This document shows positions 1 through 9,825 of a stretch of 64,000 bases of DNA, one piece after another (the first letter of the stretch is position 1; the number at the start of each line of letters is the position of its first letter). The position numbers and the translations under genes are program-made. The DNA is from JAABQG01 sp963726365. GTDB taxonomy: Bacteria; Pseudomonadota; Gammaproteobacteria; Burkholderiales; Burkholderiaceae_C. Where the stretch lies: contig CAVSCI010000011.1 in assembly GCA_963726365.1 (NCBI GenBank), positions 180,846-244,845 of the forward strand, given 5' to 3'. The notes under the pieces are model-generated. The model searched no databases and was not told the DNA's origin. It worked only from the letters and a program-made list of their open reading frames with translations.

Positions 1-37
1 AGGCGGCGCCGCCGCTGAGGACGTGGAGTTGGGTCAT
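1..37 (-). CDS. Partial CDS, N-terminus of an unidentified protein
   Basis: An ATG on the minus strand at 37 opens a frame reading MTQLHVLSGGAA before leaving the window. It lies 23 bases downstream of the stop of the Bug receptor gene and points the same way, so it is probably the next gene of that operon. The short start resembles molybdate-like periplasmic binding proteins lacking a signal peptide, but 12 residues cannot settle this. No strong Shine-Dalgarno sequence is visible. Confidence 0.4.
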   Translation of the reverse strand, partial: MTQLHVLSGGAA

Positions 38-60
38 GACGTGGGAAATAGAGATTGAAA

Positions 61-1065
61 TCAGTCGGCCTTGATGCCGGCGGTCTTGATCACGCGCGCC
101 CACTTGGCGATGTCATCGCGGGCGTATTTGTCGAAGACCTCGGGGCTCATGACCAGCGGCACCGCACCCTGTTTCGCCCAGACCTGGACCACCTCGGGCT
201 GGCTGGCGATTTTGCCGACGGCCTCGTTGAGCCGGTCCACCACGGCTCTCGGCGTGCCTTTGGGCGCCATCAGGCCGAGCCAGATGGTGGCCTCGTAGCC
301 GGGCACGCCGGCTTCGCTGACCGTTGGAACGTCCGGCAGCACCGTCGATCGCTCCCGGCCGGTCGTTGCCAGCGCCCGGACCTTGCCGGCGCGCACCTGC
401 TCGGCCATGGTGGTCACGGCGTCGAACATCAGTTCCACCTGCCCGCCGATCACGTCGGTGCGCGCGCCGGAGCTGCCCCGGTAGGGAATGTGCACGAGGT
501 ACACGCCCGCCATGCTCTTGAACAGCTCCCCGGCCATGTGGTAGGGCGTGCCCGGCCCGCTGGAGGCGTAGTTGATCTTGCCCGGGTTGGCCGCGGCGCG
601 TTTGATCAAGTCCTTCAGGGTCTTGTCGGGAACGCCGGGGTTGGCGACCAGCACCAGGTCCGAGTAGTTGATCGGCGCCACCGCCACGAAGTCGCGCATC
701 AGCGCGAAGGGCTTGTTCGGGATCAACGTCTCGTTGACGGTGTGCGCGTTCGACATCAGCAGCAGCGTATAGCCGTCTGGCGGTGCCTTGGCCGCCACGT
801 CGGTGCCGATGACCGAGCCCGCGCCGGGCTTGTTGTCGACCACGAAGGACTGGCCGAGCGACTCCTGCAGCCGCTGGGCGATGAAGCGCGCGTAGTTGTC
901 GGCGGGGCCGCCAGCGGCAAAGGGCACGATGATCTTCACGGGGCGCGTGGGGTAGGTCTGCGCCAGCGCGGTGCTGCCCGCAGCCAGCAGGACCAGTGCG
1001 GGCCAGGCCTTTCGGGCGCCGCGGAAGATGACAGAAGCGCGTTCAATGAAGCGGGACAGGGACAT
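61..1065 (-). CDS. Bug/TctC-family tripartite tricarboxylate transporter receptor
   Basis: A 334-residue periplasmic solute-binding protein. A hydrophobic signal segment at about residues 20-36 ends in ALAQ, followed by the family hallmark YPTRPVKIIVPFAAGG. The later motifs INYASSGPGTPYHMAGELF and VELMFDA are typical of the Bug fold. Such receptors bind small carboxylates or aromatic acids and either feed TctAB-type permeases or act as sensors. No tctA or tctB is present here, as is common for the many orphan Bug genes of Burkholderiales. The stop of the preceding Bug gene (1102) is 36 bases upstream, so the two are probably co-transcribed. The ligand cannot be predicted. Confidence 0.93.
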   Translation of the reverse strand: MSLSRFIERASVIFRGARKAWPALVLLAAGSTALAQTYPTRPVKIIVPFAAGGPADNYARFIAQRLQESLGQSFVVDNKPGAGSVIGTDVAAKAPPDGYTLLLMSNAHTVNETLIPNKPFALMRDFVAVAPINYSDLVLVANPGVPDKTLKDLIKRAAANPGKINYASSGPGTPYHMAGELFKSMAGVYLVHIPYRGSSGARTDVIGGQVELMFDAVTTMAEQVRAGKVRALATTGRERSTVLPDVPTVSEAGVPGYEATIWLGLMAPKGTPRAVVDRLNEAVGKIASQPEVVQVWAKQGAVPLVMSPEVFDKYARDDIAKWARVIKTAGIKAD

Positions 1066-1101
1066 GCGGGTTCCTTGATGAATATGGGGGGCTGCGGCGG
1101 C

Positions 1102-2079
1102 TCAGTCCAGGCGCCCGATGCGCTTGACCACGTCGACCATGGTGCGTGCGTCGGCCTGCACGTATTTCTCGAACTCCGGCGCGTCCAGGTACAGGATGGG
1201 GCTGCCGGCGTTGCCGATCACCTCCCGGACCTTGGGGTCCTGCGCCGCGGCCTTGGCGGCGGCGCGCAGGCGCTGCGCGATCGGCTCCGGCGTGCCGGCC
1301 GGGATGAACAGGCCCGACCACTGTGCGTACTCCGTGGCATAGCCCACGTCCTTCAGGCTGGGCACGCCGGGCAGAGCGGCCAGCGGCCCGCTGCCCCAGT
1401 GCCCCAGCGCGCGCAGCTTGCCGGCCTTGATGTGCTGCAGCACCGTGGCGGGCCCGGACGACACCGCGTCGATCTGCCCGCCGAGCAGCGCGACCACGGC
1501 CGGGCCGGCGCCGGTGTAGGGGATGTGGGTCAGCTTCACGCCCGCCACCTGCGACAGCATCTCCATCGGCACGTGCATGGTGCCGTAGTTGCCCGACGAG
1601 CCGTAGTTGATGGCGCCGGGGCGTTTCTTCGCGTCGTCGACGAACGCCTGCACGGTTTTCCAGGGCGCGTCGGCGCGAACCACCAGCACGGTCGGGTCGG
1701 CCGTGTAGCGCGCCATCGGCCGCAGTTCGGCCAGCGTGAACATCGGTGCGCGCCCGAGCACGGCATCGGCCTCGGGGATCACCGTCAGCGACGACAGCGC
1801 CAGCAGCACCGTATAGCCGTCGGGTTTGGCCTTGGCCGCCAGGCCCATGCCGATGCCGCCGCCCGCGCCGGCCTTGTTCTCGATGATCACCGGCTGGCCC
1901 AGCTCGCGCGAGAGCGCCTCGGCCACGGGCCGCGCCACGAGGTCGGCCAGACCGCCCGGCGGGAAGGGCACGATCATGGTGATGGCGCGGGTCGGCCAGT
2001 CGCCCTGGGCTGCGCCCAGCAGGGGTGTGGCGGCGATCAGGGCGCCCAGCAGGGCGTTCAGGGTGGTGCGGCGTTGCAT
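1102..2079 (-). CDS. Bug/TctC-family tripartite tricarboxylate transporter receptor
   Basis: A 325-residue second Bug receptor. The N-terminus MQRRTTLNALLGALIA is a signal peptide running to about residue 25 (GAAQ). It is followed by WPTRAITMIVPFPPGG and, further on, INYGSSGNYGTMHVPMEML. It is clearly paralogous to the next gene downstream but well diverged, so the pair is an old duplication or independent recruitment rather than a recent copy. It is the first gene of the minus-strand group 2079→1 and is divergent from the fumarylacetoacetase-family gene starting at 2250. The 170-base gap between them should hold both promoters. The ligand is unknown. Confidence 0.93.
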   Translation of the reverse strand: MQRRTTLNALLGALIAATPLLGAAQGDWPTRAITMIVPFPPGGLADLVARPVAEALSRELGQPVIIENKAGAGGGIGMGLAAKAKPDGYTVLLALSSLTVIPEADAVLGRAPMFTLAELRPMARYTADPTVLVVRADAPWKTVQAFVDDAKKRPGAINYGSSGNYGTMHVPMEMLSQVAGVKLTHIPYTGAGPAVVALLGGQIDAVSSGPATVLQHIKAGKLRALGHWGSGPLAALPGVPSLKDVGYATEYAQWSGLFIPAGTPEPIAQRLRAAAKAAAQDPKVREVIGNAGSPILYLDAPEFEKYVQADARTMVDVVKRIGRLD

Positions 2080-2249
2080 GCGTGTGTCTCGTTTTTGGGG
2101 CGGGTTCCGCCGGGGCTGGACCGGGCCGTTGTTGAGGGGTGCGTGCTACCATTTGACGCCATTTCGGCGCCGCGCGCATCCGCGTAAATCCGGTGGCGGA
2201 TCATCCGTCCGACGCGCACTTTCAAACATCCCCTGTCCGGAGCCCCACC

Positions 2250-3125
2250 ATGAAGATCGCCGCCTTTCTCCTGCAGGGTGTCCCCACGGTGGGGCTGGTG
2301 AGCGCCGACGGTTTGTCGGTCCAGCCCTTTGCGCTGTCGGCCCATGCGGCCGTTCGCGGCGCGCTGCCGATCGTCGAGGCGCTGTCCCGCGGCGACGCAC
2401 TGCCCGCGCTGCTGCCGCCGGTGGCCTTGGCCGACGTGCAGCTCACGGCGCCATTGCCGCGCCCACGCCGCAACATCTTCTGCGTGGGCAAGAACTATTA
2501 CGCCCACGCGAAGGAATTCGCCGGCAGCGGCTTCGACAGCAGCGCCAAGGCGGGCGGCGACATCCCCAGCGTGCCGATCGTGTTCAGCAAGGTGCCGGAA
2601 TCGGTCGTCGGGCCCAGCGACTTCATCGAGCTGCCGGTGGGCGTGTCCGACGCCATCGACTACGAAGCCGAGCTGGCCGTGATCATCGGCCGCGGCGGCA
2701 AGGGCATCAAGGCAGCGGACGCGATGCAGCACGTCTGGGGCTACACCATCGTCAACGACGTCACCTCGCGCGACTGGCAGAACCGCCACCTGCAGTGGCA
2801 CATGGGCAAGTCCTTCGACACCTTCTGTCCCATGGGCCCCTGGCTGGTCAGCGCCGACGCGTGCGATGGCGCCAACACCGGCGTGCGCTGCTGGGTCAAT
2901 GGCGAGTTGCGCCAGGACGCGCGCACCTCTGATCTGATCTTCAACATCCCCACGCTGATCGAAACCCTGTCCGCCGGCATCACGCTGTACCCGGGCGACA
3001 TCATCGCCACCGGCACGCCGGTGGGCGTGGGCATCGGCTTCAAGCCGCCGAAGTACCTGCAGGCGGGCGACCGGGTGCGCATCGAGATCGACGGCATCGG
3101 GCACATCGACAACCCGGTGCGCTGA
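2250..3125 (+). CDS. Fumarylacetoacetate hydrolase family protein
   Basis: A 291-residue FAH-superfamily enzyme (hydrolase, decarboxylase or isomerase of 2-oxo or 1,3-dicarbonyl acids). A short N-terminal domain precedes the catalytic core, which begins at RNIFCVGKNYYAHAKEF. The metal-binding acids lie in DYEAELAVIIG, followed by GYTIVNDVTSRDWQ and the closing ATGTPVGVG. The ATG at 2250 (MKIAAFLLQG) was chosen over an in-frame upstream start because homologues begin with this short strand. It is divergent from the Bug receptors, which is compatible with a catabolic locus for an aromatic or dicarboxylic acid. The substrate is not inferable. Confidence 0.9.
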   Translation: MKIAAFLLQGVPTVGLVSADGLSVQPFALSAHAAVRGALPIVEALSRGDALPALLPPVALADVQLTAPLPRPRRNIFCVGKNYYAHAKEFAGSGFDSSAKAGGDIPSVPIVFSKVPESVVGPSDFIELPVGVSDAIDYEAELAVIIGRGGKGIKAADAMQHVWGYTIVNDVTSRDWQNRHLQWHMGKSFDTFCPMGPWLVSADACDGANTGVRCWVNGELRQDARTSDLIFNIPTLIETLSAGITLYPGDIIATGTPVGVGIGFKPPKYLQAGDRVRIEIDGIGHIDNPVR

Positions 3126-3221
3126 GCACGGGGCGATACGGCGCGTTCGGGGCCAGCGCAGGCAAAAAGCGCCCGGCCATTTGGGCACAATGGACTCCCA
3201 TCCTTCGTCAAGGGATTGAAC

Positions 3222-4115
3222 ATGCTCGGATTCCTGCCTCCCGTGGTGCGTGGCGTCATCGCGTTCCTGCTGCTGCTGATCAACACCCTCTTCTGGTGCG
3301 CGCTGCTGTTCATCCTGGCGCTGGTCCGGCTGGTGTTGCCCTTCAAGGCGGTGCGCGTGCGCATCGACCCGCTGCTCAACGCCATCGCCACGGCCTGGGT
3401 GGCCTGCAACAGCGGCTGGATGTGGCTCACGCAGCGCACGCAATGGGACGTGCAGGGCATCGACGAACTGCCCTACCGGGGCTGGTACCTGGTGAACAGC
3501 AATCACCAGGGCGCGGTCGACATCTTTGCGCTGCAGCATGTGATGAACCGGCGCATCCCGATGCTCAAGTTTTTCATCAAGCAGCAGCTCTTTTACGTGC
3601 CGGTGATCGGGCTGGCCTGGTGGGCGCTGGATTTCCCGTTCATGAAGCGCCACTCCGCCGCAGCCCTGCGCAAGAATCCCGCCTTGCGCGAGCAGGACCG
3701 CGAGACGACGCGCCGCGCCTGCGAGAAGTTCGCCCTGGTGCCCACCAGCGTGATGAACTTCGCCGAGGGCACGCGCTTCACGCCGGCCAAGCACGCGGCG
3801 CAGGCCTCGCCCTACCGTCACCTGCTCAAGCCCAAGGCCGGCGCGCTGGCGCTGGCGCTGCACGCCATGGGGCACCAGTTCCATTCCCTGGTCGACGTGA
3901 CGCTGGTCTACCCGGACGGCGTGCCGACGTTCTGGCAGTTCCTTTGCGGACGCGCGAAACGGGTGATTGTGCGGGCGCGCCAGCTGCCCATCCCCGCCGA
4001 TTTCTGTGTGGGTGACTACGAGGGCGACGCCGAATTCCGCGCCACTCTGCACCGTTGGCTGGCGGACCTCTGGGAATACAAGGACCGGCAGATTGAGGGG
4101 CTCCTTCAAGGCTGA
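3222..4115 (+). CDS. YihG-like lysophospholipid acyltransferase (PlsC superfamily)
   Basis: A 297-residue membrane acyltransferase. A long N-terminal hydrophobic segment (about residues 5-40) anchors it to the inner membrane. The catalytic motif NHQGAVDIF (NHx4D) and the acceptor-site motif FAEGTRF follow, with KFFIKQQLFYVPVIG between them. This arrangement matches E. coli YihG, which acylates lysophosphatidic acid, rather than the shorter PlsC. The ATG at 3222 is preferred to a TTG six bases upstream. It stands as a single gene between an FAH-family hydrolase and UspA, both on the same strand. Confidence 0.88.
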   Translation: MLGFLPPVVRGVIAFLLLLINTLFWCALLFILALVRLVLPFKAVRVRIDPLLNAIATAWVACNSGWMWLTQRTQWDVQGIDELPYRGWYLVNSNHQGAVDIFALQHVMNRRIPMLKFFIKQQLFYVPVIGLAWWALDFPFMKRHSAAALRKNPALREQDRETTRRACEKFALVPTSVMNFAEGTRFTPAKHAAQASPYRHLLKPKAGALALALHAMGHQFHSLVDVTLVYPDGVPTFWQFLCGRAKRVIVRARQLPIPADFCVGDYEGDAEFRATLHRWLADLWEYKDRQIEGLLQG

Positions 4116-4229
4116 CCGGCGTCATGCCCCATCGTCTTGTGCGGGTTGTCTTTGTGCTTGCCGCCCCATGCGCCTAAGATGCCCCCAGAATGCGGTATCA
4201 ATGCCGGGACAAACCATGAAAGGGGTGCC

Positions 4230-4667
4230 ATGTACAAACGAATCCTGCTTGCCTATGACGGCTCCGAACCGGGACAACAGGCGCTGCTGGACTGCCAGGA
4301 AATCGCGCAATGGAGCCAGTCGGAACTCACGCTGATCGCGGTGATGCCGCTGCCCCTGTCCGTCATCGGACCAGAGGGGGGCGTCTACGACGAGGCCACG
4401 CAGACCGAAGAAAAAGCCCGCTACCAGGAGATCCTGGACATCGGCTTGCGCCGGCTGGCCGACAAGGGGCTGGCCGCCCGCGGCGAGGTGGTGGTCGGCG
4501 ATGCGGTGAGTGAAATTGCCGACTTCGCCCGCCGGATCGACGCCAACCTGATCGTGGTGGGGCACAAGCACCTGGAAGGATGGGCCGCCCGCTGGTGGCG
4601 GGGCTCTGTTTCCAGGTCGTTGATCGCCGATTCGCCCTGCAGTGTGCTGGTGGTGATCACGAGGTGA
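4230..4667 (+). CDS. Universal stress protein, UspA family
   Basis: A 145-residue single Usp domain. It opens with MYKRILLAYDGSEPGQQALLD, the usual first β-strand and Asp-containing loop. It ends with IVVGHKHLEGW…GSVSRSLI…CSVLVV, the C-terminal nucleotide-binding region. The usual G-x2-G-x9-G(S/T) spacing is imperfect here (GHKHLEGWAARWWRGS), so ATP binding is uncertain. The stop codon overlaps the 3' end of the convergent flavin oxidoreductase gene by 11 bases. Confidence 0.92.
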   Translation: MYKRILLAYDGSEPGQQALLDCQEIAQWSQSELTLIAVMPLPLSVIGPEGGVYDEATQTEEKARYQEILDIGLRRLADKGLAARGEVVVGDAVSEIADFARRIDANLIVVGHKHLEGWAARWWRGSVSRSLIADSPCSVLVVITR

Positions 4668-6085
4668 ATGCGCCACCGGTCTGGCGCGCCGGCATGAGCT
4701 TCGGCAGGTTGCCCATGGCCGCCATCGCACCGGCCTTGAACCGGGCCATGATGGCCACTTTTTCCTCATCGGCCGGATCGATCTCGGAAATCATCTTGCC
4801 GAACCCGTCCAGCCGGCTGTTGCGCAGCCATTGGCGCAAGGCCTTGTCCTGGCCCCACTTGAACTGGTTCATCATGTTTCCCATGACGCAGGCCGGGTAG
4901 GCCTCGATCGCGTGGGGGAAGGCAATCGTCGCGCACAGCTGGTTCTTCGCCGCGTCGTCGTCATGGTGTGCCTCCACGTAGGCCACCAGGGCCGCGCTGA
5001 ATGTGGGCAGCGGCATGCGCACGATCTGCAGCACCAGCCGGTCGCCCTGAAAGATCGGCTGCGCCGGCCGGGGTTCAACGGCAGACGCGGTGCAGTCGAT
5101 GAACAAGGTATTGGCGGCCACGGGCACGCGCCCCTGATCCAGCACCATCTCGCCCGTTTCGATGGCCTGCACACGGCCCATGCGAATCACCTGCGTGATC
5201 CGGCGCAGCAAGTCCACCTCGCCCCTGGCCAAGGTGGCGTAATGAAACATGGTCGGCTTGCGCTGCGGATCGATGCGCATCATCTGGTCGCTGGCCTCCA
5301 GCCGCTCGAACAGATCGTCGACCGACGTCGCCTTGGCGCAGGCCTCCATCAGTGCGGCCTGCCCGCCCATGCTTTCCTTGAAAAATTCCATGCCGGGCTG
5401 GGTGCTCGCGCGGTTGACCACCCAGGAGTCACGCGGCATGACCCAGCTGATCGCCTCGGGCGGCGCGCCGGAGTTGAGCAGCCACACCCCCACGTCCATC
5501 GCCGTCTTGCCGGCGCCGACGATCACGAAGTGGGCCGGGCGTGGCGCCTTGCTTTGCCACAACTGCGGCAGTGCGTTGGGGGTGACCAGGCGCACGCCCT
5601 CGGCCACCCGGTATTTGGGCGTCTGGGTCGAAGGAACCCGGGTGTTGTACCAGGTGGCGTCCACCGTTTTCTTGCGCACCGTGACCGTCGTTTCCTCACC
5701 GGACAGGATCGAGACGAAGCGGCCGTCCCCCATGGTAGTCGCACATCGGGTGGTAGCTGACGCGCCCGCTGGGCAGCAGCTTCTGGTTCATCACGCGGTC
5801 GAAATACCCGCTCACCTCGGGGCCGGAAGCGAGCTCGTAATAGCCCTTGTTGACGCCGACCGTGTCGATGCGGTCGGCCCCGAGCGGCATGGAGTTGACG
5901 CCATAGAAGGCCGAGGGCTGGTGCAGCGCCACGAAGGAATAGGCGTCGTTCCAGTGGCCACCGGGCTTGCCATGCCGGTCCACGAGGGTGATGTGCGCGT
6001 CGGTCTCGTCCAGCAGCGTGTCGGCAAAAGCCAGGCCCACGGCGCCGCTGCCGATGATCAGATAGTCCGTCTCGATGTGTGCCAT
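4657..6085 (-). CDS. FAD/NAD(P)-binding oxidoreductase (frameshifted)
   Basis: A flavoprotein of about 475 residues broken by one frameshift. The N-terminal part (from ATG 6085, MAHIETDYLIIGSGAVG) carries the GxGxxG FAD-binding fold and GKPGGHWNDAYSF, as in flavin-monooxygenase-like proteins. The C-terminal part, in the next frame, has a second Rossmann motif (FVIVGAGKTAMDVGVWLL). In the gene sense the codons for CDY are followed by one extra C before ATGGGGGAC (window base 5734). Removing it fuses the two halves smoothly, so this is a 1-base insertion. It overlaps the convergent uspA gene by 11 bases. The substrate is unknown; no monooxygenase-specific motif was recognised. Confidence 0.82.
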
Positions 6086-6217
6086 GGCATGTTCCCGGTT
6101 GACGATGGCCTGTCGCGCAGGGAGCGATCGCACCGCTGCCGGCCATGAGTGCAGCGGAGTATCACGGTTGCGGCTGTGCCCGTCCAGCCGGCGGGTTTTC
6201 TGACGGTGCACGCTGGC

Positions 6218-8334
6218 TTACACCACCGCCCCTGTGCAAAGTCCACGTACCAGTCCAGGCAGCCCGGGTTGGCCATCGCCTCGCGGTTGAGCACCTTCTC
6301 CAGCGGGTGGCCCAGCAGCAGCTTCTTGATCGGCAGCTCCTGCTTCTTGCCCGAGAGCGTGCGCGGGATCTCGGCCACCTGGAAGATCTCGTTGGGCAGG
6401 AAGCGCGGGCTCAGCGACACTTTGATCGCCTCGTTGATCGGGCGTTCATGGCCTCGTCCAGCGCCTGCCCCTCGCGCAGCACGACGAACAGCGGCATGTA
6501 GCTCTCGCGGCCCAGGTATTCGAGGTCCACCACCATCGAATCCAGCACCTCGGGCAGGGCCTCGACCGCGCTGTACAGCTCGCTGGTGCCCATGCGCAGG
6601 CCGTGGCGGTTGATGGTGGCGTCGCTGCGGCCGAAGATCACGCAGCCGGTGCTGCCGGTGGCGGGGTTGCCGATGCGCAGCCAGTCGCCGTGGCGCCAGA
6701 CGCCGCCGGCTTCGGGAGGGAGGTCACCGCCGCCCGGCTTGCGGCCGTGCCCCGGCGGGTACATCTCGAAGTAGCTGGACAGCAGGCGGGCGTTGTTGGT
6801 GTCGCCCACGAAGTACAGCGGCATCGACGGAATCGGCTGGGCGCAGACCAGCTCGCCCACCTCGCCCAGCACCGGCTCGCCGGCGTCGTTCCAGGCCTCG
6901 ACCGCGCAGCCCATCAGGCGGCATTGCATCTCGCCCGGCACCTGCGGCAGTTCGCGGTGGCCGCCGATGAAGGCGCCCGCGAAATCGGTCCCGCCGCTGA
7001 TGTTGCACCACCAGATGTCGCGCTGGGCTTCGGTCTTCGCAATCGCCGCGAATTGCCGGTGCCCCACTGCTGCGCCTCGGGCGACAGCGGCGAGCCGGTG
7101 GTGCCCAGCGCGCGCACCCGGGACAGGTCGCCGCACGGTGGACAGGTCCACGCCCGCCTTCAGGCAGTTGGCGAAGAAGGCCGCGCCGGCGCCGAAGAAG
7201 GTCACGCCCAGCTCGGCACCGAAGCGCCACAGCGTGGTCCAGTCGGGCTTGTCCTTGCTGCCGCCGGGGTTGCCGTCGAAGATCACGCAGGTGGTGCCGT
7301 TGAGCAGGCCGCTGGTCTGCGCGTTCCACATCACCCAGCCGGTGGAGCTGTACCAGTGGTAGCGCTCGCCCCAGTTGTTGGGGTGGTAGCTGCAGCCCAC
7401 GTCGTTGTGGATGATCTTCAGCGCCAGCGCCACGATGACGGTGCCGCCGTGCCCGTGCACGATGGGCTTGGGCAGGCCGGTGGTGCCGCTGGAGTAGACG
7501 ATCCACAGCGGATGGTCGAAGGGCAGCCAGAGCGGCTCGAAAGCGGCGACTTGGGCATCATTTCGGGCGATGCCCAGCGCGAAACGGGTAATAGTCTGCT
7601 ATCAAATCCGATGACTTGTCGTCGCCCGCATGGCCCAGGTTGCGGTGCAGGATGACGTGGCGCAGCGTGGGCAGGGCGGCGCGCATCTCGGCCACCACGC
7701 CCAGGCGGTCGAAGTCGCGCCCGCCGTAGGTCACGCCGTCGCAGGCGATCAGCACCACCGGGTCGATCTGGCGGAAACGGTCGAGCACGGCGTTGGTGCC
7801 CATGTCGGGCGCGCAGACGCTCCAGACCGCGCCGATGCTCACCGTGGCCAGAAAGGCCACCATGGTCTCGGGAATGTTGGGCAGGTAGGCGGCCACGCGG
7901 TCGCCGGGCTTCACGCCCGCTTCCCGCAGGTGCAGCGCCAGCGAGGCCACCTGGCGGCGCAGCTCGGGCCACGACAGCTCGTGCTGCTGCCCTTTTTCGT
8001 TGCGGCTGATGATGGCCGGGAAACCCGCCGCGTGCGCGGGCTCCACATGCCGGAACACCTGCTGCGCGTAGTTGGCCTGCGCGCCGGGAAACCACTTCGC
8101 GCCGGGCATCACGTTCTTCTCCAGCACCGCGGTGTGCGGCGTGGGCGACTGCAGGTCGAAGTAGTCCCAGATGCTCTGCCAGAAGGCGTCGAGCTCGGTG
8201 GTGGACCAGCGCCAGAGATCGTCGTAGTTGTCGAAAGCCAGGCCGCGCGTGTCGCGCAGCCAGTTCTGGTACAGGCGGATCTGGGGAAGGAAAGGCGGCG
8301 TGGAAAGGGGTGTGTGGGTCGCGCTCATGGCCAT
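6218..8334 (-). CDS. Acetoacetyl-CoA synthetase (multiply frameshifted)
   Basis: An ANL-superfamily adenylate-forming enzyme of about 700 residues (acetoacetate + CoA + ATP). It starts at MAMSATHTPLSTPPF (8334) and includes WSTTELDAFW, GDRVAAYLPN, the AMP-binding P-loop YSSGTTGLPKPIVHGHGG and, near the C-terminus, the catalytic-lysine region IPRTLSGKKQELPIKKLL. At least four reading-frame changes are needed: near 7590, a compensating pair near 7130 and 7060, and near 6440, where one C appears to be missing. The 3' end is uncertain. A TAA at 6218 fits if there is one more slip; otherwise the frame runs to 6058 and overlaps the next gene. A copy of the dispersed repeat lies at the 7590 break. 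Confidence 0.8.
7573..7608. repeat. Dispersed short repeat, copy inside acetoacetyl-CoA synthetase
   Basis: CCCAGCG…AAACGGGTAATAGT…GCTATC matches the intergenic repeat seen at 34622, 22098 and 24963 (CCCAGCGTC…GGTCATAG…GCTAT). It sits exactly where the coding frame of the synthetase breaks, between the segments ending SSDLIADYY and beginning ARNDAQVAAFEPLW. Confidence 0.5.
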
Positions 8335-8432
8335 GAGGGTAGCGGCTTGGCGCCGCCCGCGCATCGGGGAAGCTACGCGGGTGCGACAGCCGATTGCCCT
8401 TATGCTGGCGGCCTCACGATCCCGAGGCTGCC

Positions 8433-8937
8433 ATGACTCTGCCCACCCCCACGCTCGAACCCATCGCCGATCTCACGGTCTTTGTTGCCACGCCCATCGA
8501 AGCCGGGCAGGTGACCGGCCTGAACAGCCGGGGCCGGCGCCGCATCATTCCGATCACCGGTGGAAAAGTGACCGGTCAACTCAACGGCACCGTGCTGCCC
8601 GGCGGCGCGGACTTCCAGATCGTGGTGTCCGACACCTGCGCCGATCTGGATGCGCGCTACCTGCTGCGAGCTCGACAACGGCGAGCATGTCTTCGTGATG
8701 AACCGCGCCCTGCGCCGGGGCTCGGTGGAAGACATCGCGAAGCTGGTGCGCGGCGAGCCGGTCGATCCGGCGGCGATCTACTTCCGCTGCGCGCCCACCT
8801 TCGAGGTCTCGTCGCCCGCGCTGGCCTGGCTGACCGAGAGCCTTTTCGTCGGCACCGGCGCGCGCTTTCCGGACCGGGTGGAGATGCGCTTCTTCCGGCG
8901 TGGCGAGAAGCTCAGCCGGCCGCGCCGCGCTACTTGA
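8433..8937 (+). CDS. DUF3237 domain protein (frameshifted)
   Basis: A protein of about 167 residues of the DUF3237 family, whose function is unknown. It starts MTLPTPTLEPIADLTV and contains GRRRIIPITGGKVTG and VLPGGADFQIV, typical of the family β-barrel. An extra C at 8667 shifts the frame. Deleting it joins DARYLL to ELDNGEHVFVMNRALRRG and gives a full-length family member ending FFRRGEKLSRPRRAT. It is divergent from acetoacetyl-CoA synthetase, about 100 bases away, and its 3' end overlaps the convergent zinc-ribbon gene by a few bases. Confidence 0.8.
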
Positions 8938-9660
8938 TCATCTTCCAGACCATTTCCAGCCCCGCCGCCCACAGGTCGCCGTGGGTGAGGTTGATGTCGG
9001 CTGAACAGCTCGGAGCGCTCGGCCCGGGCTTCGCGCTCGGCCTTCAGGCGGTCGCGCTCGATGCCGATCAGCGCATCGGCCAGGTCCAGCGGCCGGGCCG
9101 TGTGCCTGGCGCTGCGCGGCGCTGGCATAGCCGTCCAGCGCCCGCTCCACGGCCTGCGGGTCGATCAGCGAGAACGCCGAGCGGCAGTGCGGGCAGGCGT
9201 GGTCCTTGCGGATGTCCACCGGCGCGCCGCAGCCGGTGCAGGTGATGATGGCCACGCGCTGCGCGATGTCGTCGATCTCGGGCTTCGTGAGCTGGCGCAC
9301 AAAGCCTTTTTCCACCATGAAGGACGAGAACGCGCTGAAGCGGCCGTGGCGGCGCGGGCAGCGGTAGGTGACGTAGCGCCCGCTGCGCACCACGTCGAAG
9401 CCCTTTTCCAGCGGACGCTCGCAGCGCGGGCACGCCAGCTGCGCGGCCAGCGGGTGGCGTGGCGCATCGCGCTGCTCGTGCAGCAGCCGGAACAGCTCGA
9501 CCACCGAGGCCGGCGCGAGCTTGAGGTTCTCATGGGGATCGAACCACAGGCCCTGGCAGGCAAAGCAGATGTCCAGCTCCAGCGGCCGCCCGTCCTGGCT
9601 GGCCAGCGGGTGGATGGACATGGGCGCTTTGCAGGAGGGGCAGGGCGTGGGGCCGGGCAT
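8930..9660 (-). CDS. Zinc-ribbon protein of unknown function (frameshifted)
   Basis: A protein of about 240 residues rich in paired cysteines: CPSC near the N-terminus, then CFACQGLWFD, CPRCERPL, CTGCGAPV and CPHCRSAFSL. These make up several zinc ribbons. CFACQGLWFD resembles the zf-TFIIB domain (C-x2-C-x-G-x-W) found in small bacterial proteins. The last third is out of frame as written. Switching frame near 9120 gives a helical stretch (LDLADALIGIERDRLKAERE), and switching again near 9008 gives ADINLTHGDLWAAGLEMVWK followed by a TAG at 8930. No partner is evident; it may be a membrane-associated or nucleic-acid-binding zinc protein. Confidence 0.72.
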
Positions 9661-9743
9661 GGGGGCGGTGGCGGGGCGTGCGAAGGTCTGGAAATCCTAA
9701 CCGGTTCTGGGCCTTCGGGGCCGTCAGGCAATACTTCGCAATT

Positions 9744-9788
9744 CATAGCAAACTATGACCATCCGACGCTGGGGAAGTGCCGTATTTG
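9744..9788. repeat. Dispersed short repeat, intergenic copy
   Basis: CATAGCAAACTATGACCATC followed by CGACGCTGGGGAAGTG, 38 bases beyond the stop of the tartrate dehydrogenase-like gene and upstream of the zinc-ribbon gene. It is the best-preserved copy of the family in the window. Confidence 0.7.
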
Positions 9789-9825
9789 ACTGAGATTTTC
9801 CTCTGCAGGCGCCTTTTGCGGCCTG

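Noticed and set aside
55..2187. A 710-codon plus-strand open frame opposite the two Bug receptor genes
   Set aside because: It is the antisense shadow of two well-supported genes in GC-rich DNA. Its translation is rich in His, Arg, Gly and Gln with no domain, and the opposite strand has signal peptides and family motifs.
4657..6085. Programmed frameshifting as an explanation for the split flavin oxidoreductase gene
   Set aside because: There is no slippery heptamer or downstream structure at 5734, and the same single-base insertions occur in many unrelated neighbours, which points to error or decay.
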